Origin: Saprospiraceae bacterium
Lineage (GTDB): Bacteria > Bacteroidota > Bacteroidia > Chitinophagales > Saprospiraceae
DNA: 57,393 bases
NCBI GenBank assembly: GCA_029263015.1
Contig: JAJCYI010000092.1
Location: 1-57,393, forward strand
Direction of reading: 5' to 3'
Shown: positions 19,279 to 27,464 of the stretch, piece by piece
How positions within the stretch are numbered: position 1 is the stretch's first letter
How the letters are laid out: each line of letters opens with the position of its first letter
Notes under the pieces: generated by a model
Seen by the model: the letters and a program-made list of their open reading frames with translations, nothing else
Told to the model about the DNA's origin: nothing
Databases searched by the model: none
Made by a program: the position numbers and the translations under genes

Positions 19279-20730
19279 TTGAGAAAATTAGGAGAAATAT
19301 TAAAAGGAATAAGACTTAATACAGTCATCGGCTCAAAGGAGCTGATTATCAGTCGAATAGATTTTGACAGCCGGGAAGTGGAAAGGGGTAGCCTGTTCGT
19401 CGCAGTAAAGGGAACGAAGGTAGATGGACACGATTTCATTGAAAATGCCATTCGTTCTGGGGCCTCTGCGATTATTTGTGAAACGCTGCCCGGAACCCTT
19501 GAAAAAGGGACAACCTACTTACAGGTACCTGACAGTGCCGAAGTATTGGGCTGGGCAGCTTCGAATTTTCATGGGCGCCCATCTGAAAAGCTAAAACTGA
19601 TCGGTATCACTGGGACAAACGGAAAGACAACTACGGCCACTTTACTCCATGATCTATTTTTAGCATTAGGCTATAAGGCCGGACTGATTTCGACTATTGA
19701 AAATAAAGTGAACAAACGCAGCATAAAATCCACCCATACTACGCCAGATGCGGAGTCTATTAATTTACTGATACAACAAATGGTGGAGGCTGGCTGCGAT
19801 TACGCCTTTATGGAAGTTAGCTCACATGCTGTTTCACAAAGGCGTATCGCAGGGCTTTTTTTTACTGGAGGCATATTTACAAACATTACGCACGAACACC
19901 TTGATTATCATAAAACCTTCCAGGCCTATATTGAGGCGAAGAAGATGTTCTTTGACAAACTGCCAAAAACTGCTTTCGCCCTCGTCAATGCCGACGACAA
20001 GCGGGGCATGGTGATGTTGCAAAATACCATTGCGAAACGGTACACTTTTGCACTCCGAAAACCAGCTGATTTTAAGGCGAAAATCCTTGAAAATTACATG
20101 ACTGGCCTGCACCTCGATCTCGACGGCGAAGATTTTTACGCCAGGTTGATCGGGGATTTCAATGCTTACAACTTGCTTGCGGCTTATGCGGTGGCCAATT
20201 TACTTGGTCAGGAAAAGCAAGAAGTTCTGACGGCTTTGAGCAACCTGAAAGCTGCCGAGGGCCGATTCGATTTTGTAAAAAACCATGAACGGAATGTGAT
20301 CGGGATTATTGATTTTGCTCACACACCAGATGCTTTGGAAAAGGTGCTCAATACCATTCACCTGATGCGGAAAGGAGGTGGGAAAATCATTACAGTTGTT
20401 GGCTGCGGTGGAGACAGGGACAAGAAAAAAAGACCACTTATGGCGAAGGTTGCCTGCAACTACAGCGATCAGGTCATTTTTACTTCGGATAACCCCCGTT
20501 CTGAAAACCCTGACGAGATAATCAAAGAAATGGAAGTGGGTATTCCACCGTATGCAGCTAAAAAGGTTCTTTCCATTACTGACCGTTTACAAGCAATAAA
20601 GACTGCAAGTAAATTGGCTCAAAAAGGTGATGTCATTTTAGTAGCAGGAAAAGGCCACGAAAAATATCAAGAAATAAAGGGCGAGAAGCACCCTTTCGAC
20701 GATAAAGAAATAATGATTGGTGAATTATAA
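19279..20730 (+). CDS. murE: UDP-MurNAc-tripeptide synthetase, meso-diaminopimelate type
   Basis: A 483-residue ATP-dependent Mur ligase that adds the third amino acid to UDP-MurNAc-L-Ala-D-Glu in the cytoplasm. The start is TTG at 19279 (MRKLGEILKGI), which matches the family N-terminus and begins 22 nt after ftsI; no ATG fits. Motifs are the uridine-binding DFDSREVERGSLFVAVKG, the P-loop GITGTNGKTTTA (about 109-120), and HEHLDYHKTF. DNPR at 404-407 is the meso-diaminopimelate specificity signature, so the wall is of the mDAP type. Confidence 0.97.
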   Translation: MRKLGEILKGIRLNTVIGSKELIISRIDFDSREVERGSLFVAVKGTKVDGHDFIENAIRSGASAIICETLPGTLEKGTTYLQVPDSAEVLGWAASNFHGRPSEKLKLIGITGTNGKTTTATLLHDLFLALGYKAGLISTIENKVNKRSIKSTHTTPDAESINLLIQQMVEAGCDYAFMEVSSHAVSQRRIAGLFFTGGIFTNITHEHLDYHKTFQAYIEAKKMFFDKLPKTAFALVNADDKRGMVMLQNTIAKRYTFALRKPADFKAKILENYMTGLHLDLDGEDFYARLIGDFNAYNLLAAYAVANLLGQEKQEVLTALSNLKAAEGRFDFVKNHERNVIGIIDFAHTPDALEKVLNTIHLMRKGGGKIITVVGCGGDRDKKKRPLMAKVACNYSDQVIFTSDNPRSENPDEIIKEMEVGIPPYAAKKVLSITDRLQAIKTASKLAQKGDVILVAGKGHEKYQEIKGEKHPFDDKEIMIGEL

Positions 20731-20925
20731 TTGATGATTGATTTTCAAAATCCTTAGCAATTATCATTCAACAATTATAAATTATAATTCCTTGCGGCGG
20801 TGGAGGGACTGTCGCTTATTTCCCAAACGGGAAAAAAACAGTGAAAGCGGCGGGGCTGTGGGAGGTTCCCGCTGTTTGAACTGTTCAAAGAAAAGAACGC
20901 AAAACGAAAAAATTGAGATAAAGAC
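20731..20925. other. murE-mraY gap with AT-rich inverted repeats
   Basis: The left half holds AT-rich mirror-like sequence (ATTATAATTGATGATTG and a near-reverse copy ending AAATTATAATT at about 20791). The right half is GC-rich with a possible hairpin of GCGGCGG and CCCGCTG segments. Open frames across here (20738-21034 plus, 20775-21101 minus) run into mraY and are not convincing genes. Confidence 0.45.
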
Positions 20926-22185
20926 ATGCTGTACGTATTGTTCCAATGGCTTGAAGAAAACTTTGACATACCAGGTGCTGGACTCTGGAATTTCATTTCT
21001 TTCCGTGCAGGTATGGGAGCAGTTTTCTCCCTGATAATCAGCATGTTGTTTGGCGGAAGGATCATCCGATTTTTGAGGACACTGCAAATAGGTGAGGACA
21101 TTAGGGACCTCGGACTTGCAGGTCAACTGGAAAAGAAAGGGACGCCAACAATGGGCGGAGTTATTATCATCATGGGAATTGTGATCCCAGTGCTATTGGT
21201 GGCCGATCTGACAAATATTTATATCCTCGTGATGCTCTTGGTAACGACCTGGATGGCCATCATCGGATTTACGGATGACTACATAAAGGTTTTTAAAAAA
21301 GACAAAAAAGGATTGAGCGGGAAGGCCAAAATTATTGGTCAAGTAGGATGTGGGCTGATCGTCGCCTTGGCCATGATTTCCAGCGATGAAGTTGTTGTGA
21401 GGATGGAAAAAGAAAAGGCAGTGGATGAATTGAAGTACGAGACGATTGGAGATCCTTATTATTCGGTTGATTTACAGGGAGATACGGTCGAAATGGTGAA
21501 TGCGAAAGCTTATGTGACCAATCTTCCTTTTTTTAAAAACAACCAAATTGATTATGCTAAATTTTTGCCTTTCAAAAGAGAAACGGCAGTCAAATATACT
21601 TGGATACTTTTTGTCCTGCTGGTCATTATCGTCATTACCGCGGTTAGCAATGCAGCGAATTTGACAGATGGGCTGGACGGACTGGCAACAGGCGTGAGTG
21701 GGGTAGTAGGTGTGACTTTGGCCATATTCGCTTATGTGTCGAGTAACATCATCCTCTCCAATTACTTAGGGGTACTTTACCTGCCTGGAGTCGAGGAGCT
21801 GGTGATTTTTGCGATGTGTTTTTTGGGAGCTTGTATTGGGTTCCTTTGGTACAATGTCTTTCCCGCTGAGGTTTTCATGGGAGATACTGGCAGCTTGACA
21901 TTGGGAGGGATCATCGCCACAATGGCCATCATGCTCAGAAAAGAGCTATTGATCCCTGTTTTTTGCGGGGTATTTTTGGCAGAAAACCTTTCGGTGATGA
22001 TCCAGGTAGCCTATTTCAAATATACCAAAAAGAGATATGGCGAAGGGCGAAGGATATTTTTAATGTCTCCACTTCACCACCATTTTCAGAAGAAGGGAAT
22101 GCCTGAAATGAAAATTGTGATGAGGTTTTGGATTGTGAGTATTCTTTTGGCGGTGGTGGCAATATTGACTTTGAAAATCAGGTAA
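20926..22185 (+). CDS. mraY: Phospho-MurNAc-pentapeptide translocase MraY
   Basis: A 419-residue, roughly ten-helix inner-membrane enzyme that transfers phospho-MurNAc-pentapeptide to undecaprenyl phosphate, giving lipid I. Conserved acids are visible: Asp117-Asp118 (FTDDYIKVFKK), NLTDGLDGLATG and GDTGSLTLGG, with the C-terminal SPLHHHFQKKG histidine motif. The loop of about 60 residues between helices (MEKEKAVDELKYETIGDPYYSVDL and on) is the enlarged loop typical of Bacteroidota MraY. The stop is one base before the next ATG. Confidence 0.97.
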   Translation: MLYVLFQWLEENFDIPGAGLWNFISFRAGMGAVFSLIISMLFGGRIIRFLRTLQIGEDIRDLGLAGQLEKKGTPTMGGVIIIMGIVIPVLLVADLTNIYILVMLLVTTWMAIIGFTDDYIKVFKKDKKGLSGKAKIIGQVGCGLIVALAMISSDEVVVRMEKEKAVDELKYETIGDPYYSVDLQGDTVEMVNAKAYVTNLPFFKNNQIDYAKFLPFKRETAVKYTWILFVLLVIIVITAVSNAANLTDGLDGLATGVSGVVGVTLAIFAYVSSNIILSNYLGVLYLPGVEELVIFAMCFLGACIGFLWYNVFPAEVFMGDTGSLTLGGIIATMAIMLRKELLIPVFCGVFLAENLSVMIQVAYFKYTKKRYGEGRRIFLMSPLHHHFQKKGMPEMKIVMRFWIVSILLAVVAILTLKIR

Positions 22186-22186
22186 C

Positions 22187-22585
22187 ATGAAAATAGTAGT
22201 ATTATTAATACTCTTCGCTGCTGTGCTTATTTCATGTTCAGTTGAAAAGAAGGATGCTGTGGGCATCATTGTTGAAAAAATGGAAATGAGGTTGAATGCT
22301 AGTGATTCCTTCAAAGAGGAACGAGATGAAATGATAAAGGGACAAGGGATGAAAAAGGTATTGAATATTGAATTTTTTGATTGTAAAAATATTGACTTGA
22401 TGGATGTCAACTTAAAAATTGAAATAAAAGCATTTGTCCAGGAATTGAAAAAGGAAATAAAAGGATCCGAAAGGATTGAAAAATACAGAGTGAAATTGGT
22501 AAAAGACCCCAACGATAAAACCCCGGTTAAATCCGGATTTAATTTTTCGGAAAAAGGATATACGTTTAATAGGGAAGATTTATAA
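22187..22585 (+). CDS. Small predicted lipoprotein of unknown function inside the dcw cluster
   Basis: A 132-residue protein that I do not recognise. Residues 1-16 are a lipoprotein signal with the lipobox LISC, so Cys17 would carry the lipid. The rest is highly charged (many Lys, Glu and Asp) and predicted mostly helical, with FFDCKNIDLMDVNLKIEIKAFVQELKKEIKGSERI near the middle. It begins one base after the mraY stop, which points to co-transcription and possibly translational coupling. Such a gene is not part of the standard dcw set. A role in envelope assembly is only a guess from position. Confidence 0.65.
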   Translation: MKIVVLLILFAAVLISCSVEKKDAVGIIVEKMEMRLNASDSFKEERDEMIKGQGMKKVLNIEFFDCKNIDLMDVNLKIEIKAFVQELKKEIKGSERIEKYRVKLVKDPNDKTPVKSGFNFSEKGYTFNREDL

Positions 22586-22664
22586 GGGTATAGGGAACTC
22601 AAAACTCTTTACTCTACACTTTGAAAGCAGTCTATGAGAGCACGGAAACACAAACGAACAAACC

Positions 22665-24005
22665 ATGAAAGTAACAGTATTGGGGGCAGGCGAAAGCGGC
22701 GTTGGTGCTGCTTTATTGGCCAAAAAACTTGGCCATGATGTGTTTGTCTCCGATGCTGGTACGATTAAAAACAACTTCTCAAGAGAGCTTACAGATAAAG
22801 GCATTCCAAACGAGGAAAGCAAACATACTTGGACTAACATCTGTGATTCGGATATCGTTGTAAAAAGCCCGGGCATTCCTGATGCAGCCCCCCTTATCCT
22901 CCAACTTATTGCACAGGGAATACCGGTGATATCTGAAATCGAATTTGCGTGCCGATACACGTCGGCACCAATTATTGGCATTACGGGGAGTAACGGGAAA
23001 ACTACGACTGCCAGGTTAACTTACCACCTGTTCAAATCCGCTGGACTGAACGTGGGACTTGGGGGAAATATCGGAATCAGTTTTGCCCGGAACATTACAG
23101 AGAACAAGTACGATTATCAAGTGCTGGAGCTGAGCAGCTTTCAGTTGGATGGCATCGTGTCCTTTCGGCCCAAAGTCGCCATTTTGCTCAATATCACACC
23201 AGATCACCTGGACAGATATGATTACAAAATGGAGAATTATGTAAGGTCGAAATTCAGGATAACGATGAACCAACAAGAAGACGACCTGCTCATCCTCAAT
23301 GCAGATGATGTGGAAATTTCGAGGTTTACTAAACTTCAAAAGTTTAGTAAACCAGAGAGCCCACGTTTGATAAAAGTCTCCAACCACTTTGAGAACACCC
23401 ACCGCTTGGTCATCCCTCCACTTTTAGGGGGAGGTCAGGAGGGGGCTTTTGACATGAAGCAATGTGTGCTGAAAGGTCAGCACAATTTTTTTAATGCGGC
23501 TTGCGCCATTCTTGCTGCCAAGTCATTTGACATAGAAGATGAGGTCATTCAGGAGGGTTTGAACACATTTGTGAACGATCCGCACCGCCTGGAATTTGTG
23601 GCTACCATCAATGGGGTTGATTATATCAATGACAGTAAAGCTACCAATATTGACAGTGTTTTTTATGCATTGCAGGCCATGGAAAAGCCAGTTGTATGGA
23701 TCGCGGGAGGATTGGATAAAGGCAATGATTATCAGCTACTTATGCCACTTGTGGAAGAGAAATTGAAAGCACTTATCTGCCTTGGTGAAGACAACGAAAA
23801 ACTTTTGGAGAATTTTTCTCCCATTTTGAAAATTATTGAAGAAACAAAGAGCGCAAAGGAAGCAGTTGAACGTGCAACAGTTTATGCAGAGGATGGAGAT
23901 GTGATTTTGCTTAGTCCGGCTTGTGCCAGTTTCGACCTTTTTGAAAATTATATGGATAGGGGCGAGCAGTTCAAAGCCGCCATAAGAGGTTTGGGAAAAG
24001 CCTGA
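22665..24005 (+). CDS. murD: UDP-MurNAc-L-alanine:D-glutamate ligase
   Basis: A 446-residue Mur ligase that adds D-glutamate to UDP-MurNAc-L-Ala. Motifs are the N-terminal VTVLGAGESGVGAALLAKK, the P-loop GITGSNGKTTTA with Lys112, ELSSFQLD, ITPDHLDRY, HRLEFV, NDSKATN, WIAGGLDKGNDY and the C-terminal LSPACASFDLF. Between ITPDHLDRY and LKGQHNFFNA, in the central domain, two short palindromes lie in frame: arms 23323-23336/23340-23353 (encoding RFTKLQKFSKP) and 23414-23446 (encoding PPLLGGGQEGAF). The reading frame is intact and all catalytic motifs are present, so the enzyme is expected to work. Confidence 0.96.
   Translation: MKVTVLGAGESGVGAALLAKKLGHDVFVSDAGTIKNNFSRELTDKGIPNEESKHTWTNICDSDIVVKSPGIPDAAPLILQLIAQGIPVISEIEFACRYTSAPIIGITGSNGKTTTARLTYHLFKSAGLNVGLGGNIGISFARNITENKYDYQVLELSSFQLDGIVSFRPKVAILLNITPDHLDRYDYKMENYVRSKFRITMNQQEDDLLILNADDVEISRFTKLQKFSKPESPRLIKVSNHFENTHRLVIPPLLGGGQEGAFDMKQCVLKGQHNFFNAACAILAAKSFDIEDEVIQEGLNTFVNDPHRLEFVATINGVDYINDSKATNIDSVFYALQAMEKPVVWIAGGLDKGNDYQLLMPLVEEKLKALICLGEDNEKLLENFSPILKIIEETKSAKEAVERATVYAEDGDVILLSPACASFDLFENYMDRGEQFKAAIRGLGKA
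23323..23353. repeat. In-frame palindrome in murD (first)
   Basis: Perfect 14-bp arms (23323-23336, 23340-23353; GGTTTACTAAACTT) around a 3-nt loop. It encodes a low-conservation surface stretch of MurD. Confidence 0.85.
23414..23446. repeat. In-frame palindrome in murD (second)
   Basis: CCCTCC-type and GGGGGAGG-type arms about an ACTTTTAG centre, followed by a second G-rich copy (TCAGGAGGGGG). The composition is like the G/C-run repeats in the gap after ftsZ (33541-33588). It encodes a PPLLGGGQEG stretch. Confidence 0.6.
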
Positions 24006-24075
24006 ACCAACATTTTGAAATTTGATAAGCAGCAGGTACGATCAGGAATATTTTAACAACCAAAAACAATTTGAC

Positions 24076-24921
24076 ATGAAAAAGCAACAAAGCAAATTGG
24101 TCGTATTCCAAGAAAAAGAAATCCGCCGTATTTGGCAGAATGATGAATGGTGGTTTGTAGTCGTGGATGTGATCGAAGTGCTATCTGGGAGCACGAAACC
24201 CCGAGACTATTGGTACCGGCTTAAAAAAAGGGTAGCTGATAGTTCTGAAGTTGAACTGTCGACAAATTGTCGACACTTCAAAATGAAAGCGTCTGACGGT
24301 AAAATTAGAAAAGCTGAATGTGCCAATACTGAGCACATATTTAGGATCATCCAATCAATCCCTTCCCCTAAAGCTGAACCATTCAAAAGGTGGCTGGCAA
24401 AGGTCGGCTACGAAAGGGTAAAAGAAATTGAAAATCCTGAATTGGCAGCAGAGAGGGCAAGGCAGCTATACCGGGAGCTTGGTTACGCTGAGGAGTGGAT
24501 AGAAATGAGGATGAAAAGCATAGAGATCAGGGGCCAACTAACTGATGAATGGAAACAACGTGATGTTAAAGAAGGGCTTGAATATGCCATTTTGACTGCT
24601 GAAATATCAAGAGCCACATTCGGAATGACACCGAAAGAATACAAGGAACACAAAGGATTAAAAAGGGAAAACCTGCGTGATCACATGACAAATCTGGAAT
24701 TGATTTTTACAATGTTGGGAGAAGAAGGAACAAGGAAAGAAGCAATAGATAGCGACGCACAAGGTCTTGTTGAAAACGAACAAGCTGCAAAAAAAGGTGG
24801 CAAAGCAGCCGGAAAAGCACTAGATGCTTATGAAGAAGAAACCAACAAAAAGGTGGTAACTGACCAAAATTATCTAAATCAAATTGAATCGGCAAAACAG
24901 AAAAAACTCAAAGCCGACTAA
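24076..24921 (+). CDS. Bro-N domain protein with DinD-like C-terminal region
   Basis: A 281-residue protein (from ATG 24076; a TTG 54 nt earlier is also possible). Residues about 5-120 are a Bro-N domain: VVFQEKEIRRIWQNDEWWFVVVDVIEVL, YWYRLKKRV, ELSTNCRHFKM, and IFRIIQSIPSPKAEPFKRWLAKVGYERV. The C-terminal half (AEISRATFGMTPKEYKEHKGLKRENLRDHMTNLELIFTMLGEE) matches the region shared with DinD-type DNA-damage proteins. Bro-N domains occur in phage antirepressors and bind DNA. The protein lies between murD and ftsW, where dcw clusters normally have nothing. A DNA-binding regulatory or damage-linked role is inferred from domains only. Confidence 0.88.
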   Translation: MKKQQSKLVVFQEKEIRRIWQNDEWWFVVVDVIEVLSGSTKPRDYWYRLKKRVADSSEVELSTNCRHFKMKASDGKIRKAECANTEHIFRIIQSIPSPKAEPFKRWLAKVGYERVKEIENPELAAERARQLYRELGYAEEWIEMRMKSIEIRGQLTDEWKQRDVKEGLEYAILTAEISRATFGMTPKEYKEHKGLKRENLRDHMTNLELIFTMLGEEGTRKEAIDSDAQGLVENEQAAKKGGKAAGKALDAYEEETNKKVVTDQNYLNQIESAKQKKLKAD

Positions 24922-24944
24922 CTCAAAACTCAATAACTCAAAAC

Positions 24945-26309
24945 TTGAATCTCGGAGCTAAAATATACGCAGAACTAAGAGGTGACAAGGTCATCTGGAT
25001 GATCCTGGCAGTGCTGTCCATATTCTCCATTTTGGCAGTTTATAGTAGCACCGGAACAATTGCTTGGCGGCTGAGCGGAGGCAATACGACGGCCTATTTG
25101 GTCAAGCATTTGTTCATCTTGGGTTTTGGCTTGTTCCTCGCGTACTTGGCCTACATGACACCTTATATAAGGTTCAAAATGTTAGCGCCGTTTCTGTGGG
25201 CAACTGCGATGTTCTTGCTGGTCTATACGTTGATGTTTGGAGTAGAAATAAATCATGCCAGGAGGTGGATACAAATCCCATTTATCAACTTGACTTTTCA
25301 AACCTCAGATTTTGCGAAGCTGGCCCTGATACTCCTGGTCGCACGGGAAGTCACGAGACATAAGAATTATATCAAAGATTTCAGCAAGGCATTTGTGCCT
25401 ATCATTTTACCGATCCTAGTCATTTGTGGCCTGATTGCTCCAGCAGATTTATCAACTGCCCTAATTCTTTTTTCCACCTGTTTGATGATGATGTTTATCG
25501 GTAGGGTGGATGTGAAATACATGATGTTACTTCTGTTACTTTGGGTGGTTTTATTTGCTGGGTTGATCGTATTGGCGCAGTTGTACCCAGAAGCTGATGT
25601 AATAAGGTTGGAAACCTGGACCTCACGGATTTCAGAATTCATGACTGGCACAGCGGATGGGAGTTTTCAGAATCAGCAAGCAAAAATTGCCATTGCCAAT
25701 GGGGAAATTTTTGGCAATGGTCCTGGCAACAGCATTCAACGCAACTATTTGCCGACCCCTTATGCCGATTTTATATATGCCATTATTTGTGAAGAATATG
25801 GGCTGATAGGAGCATTCTTGATCTTGTCACTTTATGTGCTGCTTTTCTTTCGGACTACTCGGCTGGTTACCATCAGCGAAAAATCTTTTGGTGCAATGGT
25901 CGCAGTAGGGTTAAGCCTCAATATTGTTATCCAAGCGCTGGCTAATATGGCCATTGCTACCAACCTCACACCTGTGAGCGGTTTGACCCTGCCGATGGTT
26001 AGCTGGGGTGGTACATCTGTATTGTTTACCTGTATTTTTTTCGGCATAATACTTAGCGTGAGCAGCCATATTGAACAGTCAAACGAGCGGTTGGCAAGAG
26101 CGGAAGTTGCGGAAAAAAAGAAGGGTTTCCGTCAGGATGGGAATAAAGATGACAGAACTCCAAGCGGACGAGGGAAACGGAGTTATGACCAAGATGGAGG
26201 CCATAAACAAAACCGATCTTATGACAACAAGGGGACTGGCAAAAGTACTGGCCGTGGCAATAGAAGTGGTAACGACCAAGGTGGCAATAAGCCACCAAAA
26301 CAATATTAA
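24945..26309 (+). CDS. ftsW: Septal peptidoglycan glycosyltransferase FtsW (SEDS family)
   Basis: A 454-residue, roughly ten-helix inner-membrane polymerase that builds septal glycan strands with FtsI. Start is TTG at 24945 (MNLGAKIYAEL). SEDS motifs include FGVEINHARRWIQIP, LTFQTSDFAKLALIL, the conserved aspartate loop around IAPADLSTALILF, FGNGPGNSIQRNYLPTPYADFIYAIICEEYGLIGAF and LTLPMVSWGGTSVLF. After the last helix comes an unusual tail of about 75 residues rich in Gly, Asn, Lys, Arg and Asp (GRGKRSYDQDGGHKQNRSYD), with no predicted fold. It ends 3 nt before murG. Confidence 0.95.
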   Translation: MNLGAKIYAELRGDKVIWMILAVLSIFSILAVYSSTGTIAWRLSGGNTTAYLVKHLFILGFGLFLAYLAYMTPYIRFKMLAPFLWATAMFLLVYTLMFGVEINHARRWIQIPFINLTFQTSDFAKLALILLVAREVTRHKNYIKDFSKAFVPIILPILVICGLIAPADLSTALILFSTCLMMMFIGRVDVKYMMLLLLLWVVLFAGLIVLAQLYPEADVIRLETWTSRISEFMTGTADGSFQNQQAKIAIANGEIFGNGPGNSIQRNYLPTPYADFIYAIICEEYGLIGAFLILSLYVLLFFRTTRLVTISEKSFGAMVAVGLSLNIVIQALANMAIATNLTPVSGLTLPMVSWGGTSVLFTCIFFGIILSVSSHIEQSNERLARAEVAEKKKGFRQDGNKDDRTPSGRGKRSYDQDGGHKQNRSYDNKGTGKSTGRGNRSGNDQGGNKPPKQY

Positions 26310-26312
26310 ATT

Positions 26313-27410
26313 ATGAAAATTGTCATTTCTGGTGGCGGTACTGGTGGACATGTTTATCCTGCTATTGCCATCGCAGATGCGATAAAGAAGATCAAGCCAG
26401 AAGCAGACATTTTATTCGTTGGTGCGGAAGGCAAGCTGGAAATGGAAAAAGTGCCTAAAGCCGGCTACCCGATCAAAGGATTGTGGATCAGTGGCTTCCA
26501 GCGAAAATTGACATTGAGGAATTTGCTATTCCCGATCAAACTGATTAGTAGTTTGTGGAAAGCTGGACGGATAATCAATAAATTCAAGCCAGAAGTTGTG
26601 ATTGGGGTAGGCGGATATGCGAGCGGGCCAACCCTTAAAATGGCAAACCGGAAAAAGGTTTCCACAGTGCTGCAAGAACAGAATTCATATCCAGGCGTGA
26701 CAAATAAATTGCTGGCCAAAGGAGCTGCAAAAATTTGTGTGGCATACGATGGGATGAGCCGCTTTTTTGAAAAAGAAAAAATTGTTTTAACGGGCAATCC
26801 GGTTCGTGCTGATTTTTTTAAAAACTTAATTGATAAAAAAGAAGAAGCATACCGCCATTTTGGATTTGATAAAAACAAAAAAACTGTTTTTGTTTTTGGT
26901 GGCAGTCTCGGAGCCAGGACGATCAACCGGGCGATGGACGCAAATTTTGAATTATTGAAGAATAATCAAAATATCCAGGTGCTCTGGCAAATTGGTAAAT
27001 TGTATATCGAGGATTTTGGGAAGTGCAATACTGCAAAGTTGGCCAATATTAAAACGGAAGTTTTTATTGACAGAATGGATCTGGCTTATGCTCTGGCAGA
27101 TGTGGTAATTGGCAGGGCAGGTGCATTGACAATTTCTGAATTATGCTTGGTTGGAAAACCAATAATATTAATTCCTTCGCCAAACGTGGCAGAGGATCAC
27201 CAAACAAAAAATGCTTTGGCCTTGGTTGAAAAAAATGCAGCGATATTGGTGAAAGATACTGATGCAAAAAAGGAAATGATAAATGCCGCTTTTGAATTAT
27301 TAAATAATTCAAAAAAAAAGGTTGAGTTGTCAAAAAATATAAAACAATTGGCCATGCCAAATGCGGCTGAAAAAATTGCCAAAACAATTATAGGATTAAT
27401 TGAAAAATAG
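26313..27410 (+). CDS. murG: Lipid II synthase, UDP-GlcNAc:lipid I transferase
   Basis: A 365-residue peripheral membrane enzyme that adds GlcNAc to lipid I on the cytoplasmic face. Two Rossmann-like lobes show GGGTGGHVYPAIAIA (about 7-21), VIGVGGYASGP, LQEQNSYPGVTNK, FGGSLGARTIN and VIGRAGALTISELCLVGKPIILIPSP, which is the donor-binding region. Length and motif order are normal. It starts 3 nt after ftsW, so the two are probably co-translated. Confidence 0.97.
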   Translation: MKIVISGGGTGGHVYPAIAIADAIKKIKPEADILFVGAEGKLEMEKVPKAGYPIKGLWISGFQRKLTLRNLLFPIKLISSLWKAGRIINKFKPEVVIGVGGYASGPTLKMANRKKVSTVLQEQNSYPGVTNKLLAKGAAKICVAYDGMSRFFEKEKIVLTGNPVRADFFKNLIDKKEEAYRHFGFDKNKKTVFVFGGSLGARTINRAMDANFELLKNNQNIQVLWQIGKLYIEDFGKCNTAKLANIKTEVFIDRMDLAYALADVVIGRAGALTISELCLVGKPIILIPSPNVAEDHQTKNALALVEKNAAILVKDTDAKKEMINAAFELLNNSKKKVELSKNIKQLAMPNAAEKIAKTIIGLIEK

Positions 27411-27464
27411 GCAGGGTGAAAGTGGGCTTGACATTCTAAAATGCGAATCCCACTAAATTTAAAA

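Noticed and set aside
20738-21034. 98-codon frame between murE and mraY
   Set aside because: It overlaps the start of mraY in another frame and covers repeat-like DNA.
24257-24275. Repeated TGTCGACA in the Bro-N gene as another inserted palindrome
   Set aside because: It encodes the ELSTNCR stretch, which is part of the usual Bro-N domain wording, so it is better explained by codons than by insertion.
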